A DNA stretch of 26,390 bases from JACDAN01 sp035265935 (GCA_035265935.1 DATFOC010000020.1:1-26390); one strand, 5' to 3'; shown: positions 5,404-13,598, counted from the first letter of the stretch. The notes: generated by a model from the sequence alone, not told the origin. A program made the numbers and translations.

Positions 5404-7420
5404 CCGGCTCGAGCCGGCCTACGGCGAGTCCACAGCCTGGAAGCCCGAGCGCCCGCGCCTACGGCTATTCCCTCTCCTCGTCTCGTTGCTGGGCACCGGC
5501 GTCGCCCTGATGGTCGCCGCCGGGGTCCTCCCGGGTGTCCACATCGACAGCTTCTGGGGCGCGCTCCTCGTCGCGGCGATCGTCGCGGCGCTGAACGCGA
5601 TCATCCCGCCGCTGCTCGCTGCGCTGCGGCTGCCCCTCACGCTGGTTCTCGGGTTCCTGCTCGTACTGATCGCGGACGCCGCCATCCTCCTCATTGCGGA
5701 CGCAGTGACCGACGGGGTGCTCAGGGTCGACAACTTCGGCTGGGCTCTTCTTGCCTCGTTGGTCGTCGCAGCCGTCAGCGTGGTGATCGCCGTGCTCGTC
5801 GGCGCGGACGACACCTCCTCGATCCGAATTGCGCAACGGATCGCGCGCCGTCAGGGCGTCATCGCGAGCACCGACGTCCCCGGGATCGTCTTCCTCGAGA
5901 TCGACGGGCTCGCATTGCCGGTGCTCCGTCGGGCGATGCGCGACGGCAACGCGCCGAACATGGCCCGCTGGCTCGCCGCCGGGACGCACCGCCTGGCGGA
6001 GTGGGAGACCGATCTCTCGTCGCAGACCGGTGCCAGCCAGGCGGGGATCCTGCTCGGCTCAAACGAGGACATCTCGGCCTTCCGCTGGGTGGAGAAGGAG
6101 ACCGCGACGCTGATGACCTGCTCGGCACCGCAGGACTGCGCGGAGATCGAGCGCCGGCATGCGACGGGCATCGGCTTGCTCGTGGACGGCGGCGCCAGCC
6201 GTGGAAACCTCCTCTCCGGCGAGGCAGACGACGTGATCCTCACCGTCAGCCGGATGGAGGCTGAGAAGAGGTCCAATCCCGGCTACCGGGCGTTTCTCGC
6301 CAACGGCGACAACGCGACGCGCACACTCGTCCTCTTCATCTGGGAGGTCATCCTCGAGTGGACGTCGGCCCTGCGTGCGATCCGCCGGGACGTGCGTCCG
6401 CGCGGTCACCGAGGCGGCATCTATCCGTTGATGAGGGGAGCGCTCTGCGTCTTCGTGCGCGACCTGATCGTCTCGGGGGTCCTCACCGACATGATGCGCG
6501 GCCGGCCCGCCGTCTACGCGACGTTCTCGAGTTACGACGAGGTTGCTCACCACTCGGGCCTTGAGCGCGCCGACACGCTCGAAGCGCTGCGCAAGCTCGA
6601 CGACCACTTCGGACACGTCGAGCGAGCCCGGCGATATGCCCCCAGGCCGTACGAGATCGTCGTCCTCTCCGACCATGGGCAGACCCAGGGTGCAACCTTC
6701 AAGCAGCGCAACGGGTACGGCCTCGACGAGCTGGTCGAGCGCTCGCTCGCGCGCGGCGCCGTGGAAGGGATTGCCGGCGGCGACGAGCAGAGCTCCATGG
6801 TCGGTCACGCATTCACCGAAGCGACCGGCACGAAGAAGAAGCGACCCAAGAACGACGTCTCCGATCGGGACGCCGTCGTGCTCGGCTCGGGCAACCTCGG
6901 CCTCGTCTACCTGATGGAGGAGCGCCGCCGTCTGACGCTCGAAGAGCTCGAGGAACGACACCCACAGCTCGTGCCCGCGCTGCGGGAGCACCCGCACGTC
7001 GGCTGGCTGCTCGTCCGGTCGTCAGAGCACGGGGCGGTTGTCCTCGGAGCCCGCGGCGCCCGATACCTCGAGGACGGCCGCGTCGAGGGAGAGGATCCGC
7101 TGGCGCCGTTCTCGCAGCACGCGCCGCAGCATCTGCTCAGGACCGACGGCTTCGCGCACGTCGCCGACATCATGGTCGGGAGCTTTTACGACGCGGATCT
7201 CGACGAGGGCTGTGCCTTCGAGGAGCTGATCTCGTTCCACGGAGGCATCGGCGGGTTCCAGACGCGGGCGTTCATTCTCCACCCGACGCACCTCGAGGTC
7301 CCGAAGGGGCCAATCCTCGGCGCCGCAAGCGTGCACGGCATCCTCGCGGGCTGGCGGCAGCAGCTCCAGGGAGGCGCGATGCAGACTCTTGCCGAGCATC
7401 CGGTCGGCCACCCGGTCTAG
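5396..7420 (+). CDS. Holin-IV-like membrane domain fused to alkaline-phosphatase-superfamily phosphodiesterase
   Basis: A 674-residue fusion. Residues about 22-138 hold four TM helices with the layout of the mycobacterial phage holin IV / DUF family (FPLLVSLLGTGVALMVAAGVLPGV, WGALLVAAIVAALNAIIPPLL, then two more). From about 160 the chain is a type I phosphodiesterase/nucleotide pyrophosphatase-like domain. The metal-site Asp170 is in FLEIDGL, and the putative nucleophile Thr211 in SSQTGASQAGIL has the PDE-type pattern. Second-shell motifs follow: SSYDEVAHHSG (D381, H385), LSDHGQTQG (D426-H427) and SFHGGIGG near residue 620. All metal ligands of the superfamily appear present, so it should be active on a phosphate or phosphonate ester, perhaps a lipid-linked one at the outer face. 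ATG 5396 overlaps the flippase stop, indicating an operon. Substrate is not known. Confidence 0.85.
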   Translation: MSSRLEPAYGESTAWKPERPRLRLFPLLVSLLGTGVALMVAAGVLPGVHIDSFWGALLVAAIVAALNAIIPPLLAALRLPLTLVLGFLLVLIADAAILLIADAVTDGVLRVDNFGWALLASLVVAAVSVVIAVLVGADDTSSIRIAQRIARRQGVIASTDVPGIVFLEIDGLALPVLRRAMRDGNAPNMARWLAAGTHRLAEWETDLSSQTGASQAGILLGSNEDISAFRWVEKETATLMTCSAPQDCAEIERRHATGIGLLVDGGASRGNLLSGEADDVILTVSRMEAEKRSNPGYRAFLANGDNATRTLVLFIWEVILEWTSALRAIRRDVRPRGHRGGIYPLMRGALCVFVRDLIVSGVLTDMMRGRPAVYATFSSYDEVAHHSGLERADTLEALRKLDDHFGHVERARRYAPRPYEIVVLSDHGQTQGATFKQRNGYGLDELVERSLARGAVEGIAGGDEQSSMVGHAFTEATGTKKKRPKNDVSDRDAVVLGSGNLGLVYLMEERRRLTLEELEERHPQLVPALREHPHVGWLLVRSSEHGAVVLGARGARYLEDGRVEGEDPLAPFSQHAPQHLLRTDGFAHVADIMVGSFYDADLDEGCAFEELISFHGGIGGFQTRAFILHPTHLEVPKGPILGAASVHGILAGWRQQLQGGAMQTLAEHPVGHPV

Positions 7421-7494
7421 CGGGCGCCTCGCCGCTCAGGGATCGCCACCGGGCGACCCTAATGCGCGTCTAGTCTTTGGTCGAAGGGGGTTTC

Positions 7495-8889
7495 GTGGCG
7501 TTTTCTGCTCTGTGGCGCGCCGCGAGCGTCGCGGTCGTGGCGCTGGCGGCGTTGGCGATCGTTCCGCTCGCGGGCTCGGCGGTTGCCGGCGACCGTTGCA
7601 CGGCGTCAGGTAGCAGCCTGGCCGTGATCGACTGCGCGGATTGGCCCCGCGCCGCATCGCTCGACCCCAGGTACCGGACGGGAAAGCCGCGGCTCCGCCT
7701 GAGCTCTGCGGCGCAGATCCCGCGCTGTCGGGCCACGGAGCTCGTCTTCTACGCCGCCCGCGACTGGCTCCGCCTGGCGCCGAAGCTTGCGGAGCACGCG
7801 TCGCCGTGCGCCGACTACTACATCTCCGTTCCGCCGCTCGTCGCGGACAAGACGATGCCGCGCCCGAATCAGGCGTGGCGCATCCGGGCGCTGGGGCCGC
7901 GCTTCCACGCGCTAGCTGAGATCCACTGGGCGACCTGGCAGCACTGGGTCCACGCGACGGGCCGCACGTGGTTCGACGCCGGCGTCGAGGCCCGGCGCCG
8001 CATGGCTGCAGCCGGGTACGACGTCGGGCAAGGCGATACGTGGGCCGTCAACGAGTTCCCGTCGAGTGTCCGGCGCGGGCTCGGCAAGGCCCGGGAAGAT
8101 GCGCGCGCCTTCGTCAGCGGCCTCTACGAAGGGGACGGGCGTCCGGCGCAGGGCGCGGTCTTCGTCATCGGCGTCATGCATGGGACGAAGGACGCCTCTG
8201 TCTACAAGACGACGATCAAGTCGTGGCTTGGTGACGCGCCGTTCTGGCTGGACATGCAGCGCACCGTCCGCTTCTGGGCGCAGGAGGTCTACGGCGACGC
8301 GCGCCGGTGGGGTGTCCCCGGCGCTGCGCCGGAAGCCCGGCGCGAGTACCTCAACGACTTCCTCCAGCACGCCGCGAAGCTCGGCGCCGTCGCACCCAAC
8401 CCGTTCGGTGCCGCTCGTGCCTTTCTTTCGTACGCCCACACGCCGATCGGGAACGCCGGCTGGCAGTGGCCGGCCGGGCTCGGCTGGACGATGGTCTCGG
8501 GCGACCTGATGCGCCACTTCGTGTCGTCGCAGACCTATGCGCTTCGCAACTTCGCATCGACGAGATCAGGACCAGATCGCTTCGGGTTTGCCTGGGCGCC
8601 GAACAACGAGACGGGCCTGGCGAACGCCGAGTTCGTCTCTCAGACTGGACAGCTGCTGGACCGGCTGGGGATCGCCCTGCGGGACTCCGGCGGCGAGTGG
8701 AGGCCCGACCCGGGGATCCAGGCCTGCGCCGCACTCGGGCTCGAGTGGTGCCGCGCCGACGTGGAAGGCGCGACCTTCACGCAAGCGTGGCGGATCTTCT
8801 CGGCGTGGAACGATCTCCGCGGCGGTCCAGGCGTCCACCCGCGTCTGGTCACCACCGTGCGGTCACTCGTGCGGCGCAGTCGTCGCTAG
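7495..8889 (+). CDS. Secreted protein of unknown function, Trp-rich, possible TIM-barrel
   Basis: I do not recognise this 464-residue protein by name. The N-terminus is a signal peptide (hydrophobic VAVVALAALAIVPLAGSAVA, then AGD as a likely cleavage region). The mature chain is rich in Trp, Tyr and Arg and has three early cysteines (DRCTASG, IDCADW, PRCRATE) and later ones (SPCADYY, QACAAL, EWCRAD), which could form disulfides. Segments such as YYISVPPLV, AEIHWATWQHW, TWAVNEFPSSVR, FVIGVMHGT and FGFAWAPNNETG look like successive beta strands ending in polar residues, as in glycoside-hydrolase-like TIM barrels. E in WAVNEFP and E in PNNETG would be candidate acids, but this is conjecture. GTG 7495 is preferred because AAGGGGG precedes it by 4 bases; TTG 7477 is an alternative. 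It follows the phosphodiesterase gene by 74 bases. Confidence 0.7.
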   Translation: MAFSALWRAASVAVVALAALAIVPLAGSAVAGDRCTASGSSLAVIDCADWPRAASLDPRYRTGKPRLRLSSAAQIPRCRATELVFYAARDWLRLAPKLAEHASPCADYYISVPPLVADKTMPRPNQAWRIRALGPRFHALAEIHWATWQHWVHATGRTWFDAGVEARRRMAAAGYDVGQGDTWAVNEFPSSVRRGLGKAREDARAFVSGLYEGDGRPAQGAVFVIGVMHGTKDASVYKTTIKSWLGDAPFWLDMQRTVRFWAQEVYGDARRWGVPGAAPEARREYLNDFLQHAAKLGAVAPNPFGAARAFLSYAHTPIGNAGWQWPAGLGWTMVSGDLMRHFVSSQTYALRNFASTRSGPDRFGFAWAPNNETGLANAEFVSQTGQLLDRLGIALRDSGGEWRPDPGIQACAALGLEWCRADVEGATFTQAWRIFSAWNDLRGGPGVHPRLVTTVRSLVRRSRR

Positions 8890-8894
8890 GCCGC

Positions 8895-9131
8895 TCAGTA
8901 GCGCTCGCCCGTCATCCGGTCGATCTCGGCAGTTCGCGGCGCGCCCGGGTCGCCGGCGCCGTTGACGAGGAAGTAGATGATCGTGCCGAGGATCGGGAGG
9001 ATGAGGATGAGGAGGATCCACGCCGCCGTCTTGCCTGCCGTCCGCGAATGCCTCTTCCGGATGATGTCGACGATCGCCGCGATCCAAAGGACCAGGATGA
9101 GAACGCCGAGAAGCCACCAGAACCACGCCAT
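8895..9131 (-). CDS. Small membrane protein with PLDc_N-type domain
   Basis: A 78-residue protein with two TM helices: AWFWWLLGVLILVLWIAAIVD at the N-terminus, a short basic turn (IIRKRHSRTAGKTA), and WILLILILPILGTIIYFLVNG. The pattern, including the W-x-x-x-I-L-x-x-P-x-x-G-x-x-x-Y-F core, is the phospholipase D N-terminal domain (PLDc_N) that also occurs alone as a small protein in actinobacteria. A polar tail ends in RMTGERY. Function of the stand-alone form is unknown. The start is well fixed: AAGGAG lies 6 bases before ATG 9131, and a longer in-frame extension has no homology. It converges tail-to-tail on the secreted protein gene with 5 bases between stops. Confidence 0.85.
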   Translation of the reverse strand: MAWFWWLLGVLILVLWIAAIVDIIRKRHSRTAGKTAAWILLILILPILGTIIYFLVNGAGDPGAPRTAEIDRMTGERY

Positions 9132-9213
9132 TTCTGCTCCTTCTGCTGGAGGGATCCACACGTAGGCTACGGGCCTAGGCGGATGCAGTGACTCATCCGC
9201 TTTGGATGATCGC

Positions 9214-10097
9214 TCAGCCGCAGGTTCGGTCCAGGCCCGCAACCGCTTCGCTCTCGAGTGCCGTCAGGCCCTCATGTCGCCCGAAGAGAGCGAGCGTGCC
9301 GCACAGGAACAGGGAGAGGACGCGCGCCCGCAGCAGTTGGTGCTCGGTCACCTCGCCGTAGGCCCCCAGGAACGCTCCCCGGCTCTCAGTCGGCAGCGAC
9401 GACCAGAAGAGCGTTAGGTCGTCCGCCGGGTCGTTGCGCGAGAGGTCGATCCAGTCGATCACCGCCGATGGGGTTCCGTCTTCTCCGACGAGGAGATGCC
9501 GGAGGTGGAAGTCGCCGTGGCAGACGCAAACAGGCATCGGCGGGGGATCCGCTCCGCCTCGACGAGGAGCTCCTCGACGAGAGGCGGCGCGTGCCAGAGG
9601 CGCTTACGCCCGAGCCTGTCCATCCGGTCGCGAGTCCTCTCGACGCGGAATGGCATGTCGGCGCGCCGGACGGGGTCGAGCGGAAGGTCGGCGTCGAGCT
9701 CGAGCCGTGGGGCGTCCGAAGGAACCCGGCCAGCGGGAGGGCAAGCCCCGCACGCGCGTCGTCGTCCAGATCCGCCTCCGCGAGCTCTCGGCCGGGGAGA
9801 AACGGCGCTCCATAGAACGGCCAGCGGAATGCGTCGGACGGCTCGCCGACGAGCGTTGGCACCGGGATCGGCAGGGGCAAGCGCGGGGAGGTGGGCGATC
9901 TCGTTCCGGAAGCCTGGAATGACCATCTCCTTGCGCGGGAACCTGAAGGTCCAGCGCTCGTCCACGAGGTAAACGGTGGTGTCCCAGCCCTCGTCGAGGA
10001 GCTGGAAAGACCGCCCCTCGACGTCGGGGAACTGCTCGCGGATCAGCCGCCGGGCGAGCGGCTCGTCGACGCGGATCTCCGGCGCCCACTCGTGCAC
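9214..10097 (-). pseudogene. Aminoglycoside phosphotransferase (APH)-family gene with three frameshifts
   Basis: The whole length of an APH-family kinase can be read, but only by changing frame three times. GTG 10097 opens RLIREQFPDVEGRSFQLLDEGWDTTVYLV (glycine-loop strand region) and FRFPRKEMV with the ATP-binding Lys. Near 9885 the frame shifts to give PLPIPVPTLVGEPSDAFRWPFYGAPFLPG. Near 9700-9720 it shifts back to LELDADLPLDPVRRADMPF. In a C-rich run near 9540-9555 it shifts again to VCHGDFHLRHLLV and SAVIDWIDL, the catalytic loop and metal-binding D of the kinase. All conserved blocks survive, so either decay is recent or the read/assembly contains indels; C-runs at the shift points make sequence error possible. 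The gene starts 6 bases after the hydrolase stop, indicating a two-gene operon. Confidence 0.8.
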
Positions 10098-10103
10098 CGG
10101 GCG

Positions 10104-11009
10104 CTAGGGGCCGGTCTCTGCTCCCTCGACGGGCGGTCCCTCGATCTCCAGCACCTCGGCAAGCCAGTCGAGCTGGTCGCGTTGCGCCTTCGGGACGGCG
10201 AGGTCGTGGCCGGCGTCGTACCAGCCGACCTTCTTCGGCTCGCTGCCCGCGCGGATCAGCGTCTCGAGCGCGTCCTTCGGGACAACCGAGTCCTGCCGCC
10301 CCGCCTGGAAGAAGAGCTTCGACGGGCTCGCCCGCGCGATGTACTTCAGTCCGTCCGTGTCCTCGAGGAGCGGCCGCACCTCGTCGCGCTGCTCGGGCTG
10401 GACGAGCGTCATGAACTCGTCGACCGAGTCCTCGCCGCCCGACATGAGCACGAACGCCTTGATCCGCGGCTCGACGCCGGCCAGGATCGCCCCCGTGCGA
10501 GCCCCGGCGCTGTAGCCGACGAAGCCGATCTTGTCGTCGTCGACCTGCGGGAGTGACTGGAGGAGGTCGACGGCGCGCCGCAGCTCGACGACGCTCTGCA
10601 CTGTCCGGTTCCGTTCCTTCCGGAGGCCCTCGACGCCCGGCCCCAGCTCGATCTCGCGGTTCGGCGAGTACGGGGACTCGACGGTCAGCGCCACCGCGCG
10701 CCGCCCCGCGAGCCAACTGGCCGTGTAGAGCATCTCCAGCCGGTCGCCGCCCTGCCCGTGGAGGTAGATGACCGCCGGGTACGGGCCTTCGCCGGGCGGG
10801 AGGAGCAGGAAGGCCGGCACTCGCTCCGCGCCGCCGTCGAAGCTGATGTCGTGGATCTTGACCGGGTAGTCCGAGTTCGCCAGCCCGGCGTCCTGCTCCG
10901 CGATCGGCTCGTCCTGGTCATACGCATAGACGGGATCCGACGCGTCCTTGCTTCCGCCCCCGCAGGCGGTGAGGATGAGCACGGCGAGGCAGGCAAGAGC
11001 ATGGCGCAT
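10104..11009 (-). CDS. Lipoprotein alpha/beta hydrolase (dienelactone-hydrolase-like)
   Basis: A 301-residue exported lipoprotein. The signal MRHALACLAVLILTAC carries lipobox LTAC (Cys16) followed by a GGGS linker. The mature part is an alpha/beta hydrolase: oxyanion strand and loop AVIYLHGQGGD (about 79-89), nucleophile elbow GFVGYSAGA with Ser167, acid Asp240 in QAGRQDSVVP and His268 in DAGHDL. The set resembles acyl peptidase/dienelactone-hydrolase-like esterases; substrate is not evident. ATG 11009 gives the complete signal peptide; no SD precedes it, but TACAGG, one base off the local TANNNT -10 consensus, ends 6 bases before the start, hinting at a leaderless mRNA. It is divergent from the membrane protein gene, and the APH-like gene follows it closely. 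Confidence 0.9.
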   Translation of the reverse strand: MRHALACLAVLILTACGGGSKDASDPVYAYDQDEPIAEQDAGLANSDYPVKIHDISFDGGAERVPAFLLLPPGEGPYPAVIYLHGQGGDRLEMLYTASWLAGRRAVALTVESPYSPNREIELGPGVEGLRKERNRTVQSVVELRRAVDLLQSLPQVDDDKIGFVGYSAGARTGAILAGVEPRIKAFVLMSGGEDSVDEFMTLVQPEQRDEVRPLLEDTDGLKYIARASPSKLFFQAGRQDSVVPKDALETLIRAGSEPKKVGWYDAGHDLAVPKAQRDQLDWLAEVLEIEGPPVEGAETGP

Positions 11010-11024
11010 CGAAGGCCTGTACCA

Positions 11025-11933
11025 GTGGACGCTCTGTGGGCGCTCTTGTTTGCGACCGCCGGTCTGATCGCGATCACGTACTGGCGGCTGCCGCCCGAGG
11101 AGCTCTACAACGTCAGCGAAGAGGGAGTCACTGCCGGGCTCGGACGCGCCCTCGTCTTCCTCAACTATCCCGTATCACTGATCGCGATCTCGATCGCGTG
11201 GCTCGCGGCCGGCCGGCTCGCGACTCGCCGTGCGCTCTGGGCCGCCGTGGCCGCCACGCTGCTCTGCGGCGTGACGGCGCTGCCGGGCGTCGTCGACCAG
11301 CACGATCTCGACGCGAAGGCGGTGAACCTCCTGCCGGCGGTCGGCGTGGCCATCGCGCTCGTCCTCAGCATCAGGGCGCCCTGGGAGGGAGTGGGGCGAC
11401 TCCCGCTCGATCCCTTGCGGCTGCTGATCGGTGCCGTCGTTTGGCTCGTCGCTGTCGTGTGGATCGCTGCGGTCGCGGGCGCCTTCTTCCCGGGAGACGT
11501 GTTGCTCGGAGAAGAGATCCGGCGCGGCGGGGACGGTCGCCTTGCGCCTGCCGTGCACCTCGGCGACCACGAGGGCCTGGACGCCGCGCTGCTGGTGACC
11601 GCCGCGCTGGTCCTGACGCGGTACAGGCCTCCACTGGCCGTCGGATTCCTCCTCGGTCTGACCTTCGTCTACGGCCTCGCAGTCGAGTGGCGCGACTTCT
11701 GGTTCGAGCAGCTCGTGAAGCGCGGATGGATCGCGTGGACTCCGCCGAGCGTTCTCACTCCGCGCTTGAGCTTCGCGTGGCTCGGCTTGATCCTCCTCGC
11801 GGCCTTAGTCGCTCTCGCCGTCAGGCGGATCGAAGGGCCTCCGCGACCCGTCGCAGATCTTCCACGAGGAGGGCAGTCTCCTCTTCGCGGTTCTCCGACC
11901 GCAGAATCGACGACGGGTGCACGGTCGCCATGA
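11025..11933 (+). CDS. Multi-TM membrane protein of unknown function
   Basis: I do not recognise the family. The 302-residue chain has about seven to eight TM helices: ALWALLFATAGLIAITYW at the start, FLNYPVSLIAISIAWLAAG, ALWAAVAATLLCGVTALPG, a Val/Ile/Ala-rich pair around residues 135-160, ALLVTAALVLTRY, VGFLLGLTFVYGLAVEW and FAWLGLILLAALVALAV. Conserved-looking polar loops between helices are RLPPEELYNVSEEG and VVDQHDLDAKAVNLLP. The last about 35 residues are polar and read antisense to the udgX 3' end, so they may be an acquired extension. GTG 11025 is chosen because GAAGG lies 9 bases upstream and it clears the divergent hydrolase start; ATG 11001 in the same frame is possible but would overlap that gene's start codon. 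Confidence 0.7.
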   Translation: MDALWALLFATAGLIAITYWRLPPEELYNVSEEGVTAGLGRALVFLNYPVSLIAISIAWLAAGRLATRRALWAAVAATLLCGVTALPGVVDQHDLDAKAVNLLPAVGVAIALVLSIRAPWEGVGRLPLDPLRLLIGAVVWLVAVVWIAAVAGAFFPGDVLLGEEIRRGGDGRLAPAVHLGDHEGLDAALLVTAALVLTRYRPPLAVGFLLGLTFVYGLAVEWRDFWFEQLVKRGWIAWTPPSVLTPRLSFAWLGLILLAALVALAVRRIEGPPRPVADLPRGGQSPLRGSPTAESTTGARSP

Positions 11934-12465
11934 CGACCGGTGCGAGATCGGACTCGACCGGTACGCCACGATCGCGGCTGACCCGGAACTGGCGGCCGAG
12001 GAGCGCCTGAGCGGCTGTCGCACCGAGGCAGACGAGCACCTCGGGCCGGATGAGCGCCAGCTCGGCGTCGAGCCAGGGCCGGCACGCGGCGATCTCCGCG
12101 GCGTTCGGCTTCTGGTGGATGCGCCGCTTCCCACGCGGCTGCCACTTGAAGTGCTTGACGACGTTCGTGACGTAAGCGAGCTCGCGGTCGATGCCCGCCT
12201 CCTCGAGCGCCCGGTCGAGCAGCTGGCCCGCGGGGCCGACGAATGGCCGGCCGGCGAGATCCTCCTGGTCGCCGGGCTGCTCACCGACGAGCATCAGCTC
12301 TGCCTTCGCGCGTCCCTCGCCGAAGACGGTCTGCGTGCCGCTGCGCCAAAGGTCGCAGGCGCGGCAACCCTTCGCCGCCTGGGAGACCTTGCGGAGGGTC
12401 GGTTTCGGCGGGATCAGGGCGGCGGCGGTGTCCCCGTCGCCCCCGAAGAGCGACTCCTGGCCCAT
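11821..12465 (-). CDS. udgX: UdgX, uracil-DNA glycosylase that crosslinks to uracil sites
   Basis: A 214-residue uracil-DNA glycosylase of the family 4-related UdgX group. Motif A reads GEQPGDQE (61-68), the UdgX form of the family 4 GE-x-PG box. A basic insertion KRRIH (113-117) is the UdgX signature loop; its histidine (H117) corresponds to the residue that forms a covalent bond with the deoxyribose of the uracil site in Mycobacterium smegmatis UdgX. Motif B is HPSSILR (183-189). Four cysteines (34, 37, 128, 146) are placed to hold the 4Fe-4S cluster. Such an enzyme would excise uracil and remain attached, a suicide mode whose downstream handling is not settled. ATG 12465 gives the normal N-terminus; TAGTGC, one base off TANNNT, ends 6 bases before it. 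Its 3' end overlaps the convergent membrane gene by 113 bases. Confidence 0.93.
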   Translation of the reverse strand: MGQESLFGGDGDTAAALIPPKPTLRKVSQAAKGCRACDLWRSGTQTVFGEGRAKAELMLVGEQPGDQEDLAGRPFVGPAGQLLDRALEEAGIDRELAYVTNVVKHFKWQPRGKRRIHQKPNAAEIAACRPWLDAELALIRPEVLVCLGATAAQALLGRQFRVSRDRGVPVESDLAPVVMATVHPSSILRSENREEETALLVEDLRRVAEALRSA

Positions 12466-12516
12466 GCAGGAGCACTACCCACGGGCGGGCCTGCCCGAAC
12501 GCGCCGATCCCGCGGT

Positions 12517-12522
12517 TACCAT
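12517..12522 (+). promoter_or_regulatory. Possible -10 box of tRNA-Cys
   Basis: TACCAT lies 10 bases before the mature tRNA 5' end, a distance similar to that in front of tRNA-Gly. No convincing -35 hexamer is visible, so support is by position and resemblance only. Confidence 0.3.
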
Positions 12523-12532
12523 CTGCTCCTGC

Positions 12533-12603
12533 GGCGCGGTGGCCGAGTGGTTAGGCAGAGGCCTGCAAAGCCTCGCACACCGGTTCGACTCCGGTCCGCG
12601 CCT
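12533..12603 (+). tRNA. tRNA-Cys(GCA)
   Basis: A complete cloverleaf: acceptor GGCGCGG/CCGCGCC, anticodon stem GAGGC/GCCTC with loop CTGCAAA (anticodon GCA), T stem and loop ACCGG-TTCGACT-CCGGT, and discriminator T, as expected for Cys. CCA is not encoded, and no T-run terminator follows. Three gene relics lie directly downstream. Confidence 0.95.
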
Positions 12604-12673
12604 CTTCCTGTGAGTCCTTTCGCGTCGAGCTACACGTGGAAGGAACGCCTGAGCCCTACTATCCGGTCCCGTT

Positions 12674-13022
12674 CTGAAGGTCTCAGCGGACACCGCGCGG
12701 CGCTTTCTGGTCGCGCGCCACATGCTCGCACCGGCTCGGTCGCTCGAGGGAGGCCCAGCCGCCGTGCTCGAGGTTGTCCGGAGGTTCGGCTCGATCCAGT
12801 TCGACCCCCTCGCGGTCGCCGGCCGGAACCACGACCTCGTTCTGCACGCGCGCGTCGCGGACTACGACCCGGCCTGGTGCGACCTTCTACGAGCGCGGCG
12901 AAGTATTCGAGGCGTTCAACAAGGGCCTCTCGCTCGTTCCGATGAGTGACGTGCCGTGGTTCCGAGTTCCTTGGAGGGCCGGCGCCCCGCGCGTCCTGGC
13001 CGAGAACACCGAGGTGGCCGAA
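12674..13022 (+). pseudogene. N-terminal fragment of a YcaQ-like winged-helix protein
   Basis: The translation from about 12674 reads VSADTARRFLVARHMLAP, LEVVRRFGSIQFDPLAVAGRNHDLVLHARV and DYDPAWCD, the N-terminus of the HTH_42/YcaQ (AlkX) family of DNA-glycosylase-related winged-helix proteins. Near 12880-12886 the frame shifts and continues as FYERGEVFEAFNKGLSLVP and PWFRVPW. Homology then stops abruptly near 13022, after AENTEVAE. The full protein is about 350-400 residues, so two thirds are missing. The codon where the start would be is CTG. With one frameshift, a truncation and a fused foreign 3' part, this is a relic. It begins about 70 bases after tRNA-Cys. Confidence 0.8.
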
Positions 13023-13598
13023 ACTCGCCGGGAACCGAGTCGCTCCAGGGTCAGGTCATCAACAACGTGATCGGCGACACCAGCTCCAGCACCTCGGCGA
13101 GCACGACCGGCGCTGGGATCGGCGTCAACCAGCAGAGCACCTCAAACGTGAGGGTCAGGCTCAACGGCAACACGATCAAGGGCGTGGCGACGTTCGGGAT
13201 CACGGTTCAGATGGGCAACTTGACGACCGCCGCCACGAACATGGACGCGATCGTCCAGAACAACAAACATCGCGCTCACGAATGCCGCCACGGCCTTGCA
13301 AGGCATCTTTCTCAACTCCGGTACGACGAGCACACCAATGCCGGGCGACGCGGGCACGTTCTGCGCCGACGTCAGCGGTAATGTCGCCTCCAGCGTGAAT
13401 GCCGACGGTCTCAGGCTGGGCCAGCGCTTCGCTACCACGGTGCAGCTTCCCGGCTACGCTGGCGGAGCCACCGACACAGCCGCCGTCAATTCCTATCTCG
13501 GGGCGAGGAACGCCTCGCTCGGCGACACCATCAGCTCGACGACGCAGAGCCCTGGCAGCTTTGCCAACGCAACCTGCGACGCGCCAACGCTGCCCTAG
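13023..13598 (+). pseudogene. C-terminal fragment of a secreted repeat (parallel beta-helix-like) protein
   Basis: The frame from 13031 reads SLQGQVINNVIGD, then NVRVRLNGNTIKGVATFGITV and TNMDAIVQNN: Asn/Gly/Ser/Thr-rich strands with the spacing of right-handed parallel beta-helix or adhesin-type repeats. In an A-run near 13265 one extra base moves the coding to another frame, which continues IALTNAATALQGIFLNSG, TFCADVSGN and ends GSFANATCDAPTLP with TAG at 13596-13598. Removing one A gives a continuous sequence, so this is a single frameshift. The N-terminal part and secretion signal are absent, and the fragment is fused directly behind the YcaQ-like relic. It was probably once a large surface protein. 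The family name is inferred from composition and strand pattern, not a specific motif. Confidence 0.6.

Noticed and set aside
5396..7420. A phage lysis cassette, suggested by the holin-IV-like domain
   Set aside because: The domain is fused to a host-type phosphodiesterase and no endolysin or phage gene is nearby; this membrane domain is common in non-phage proteins.
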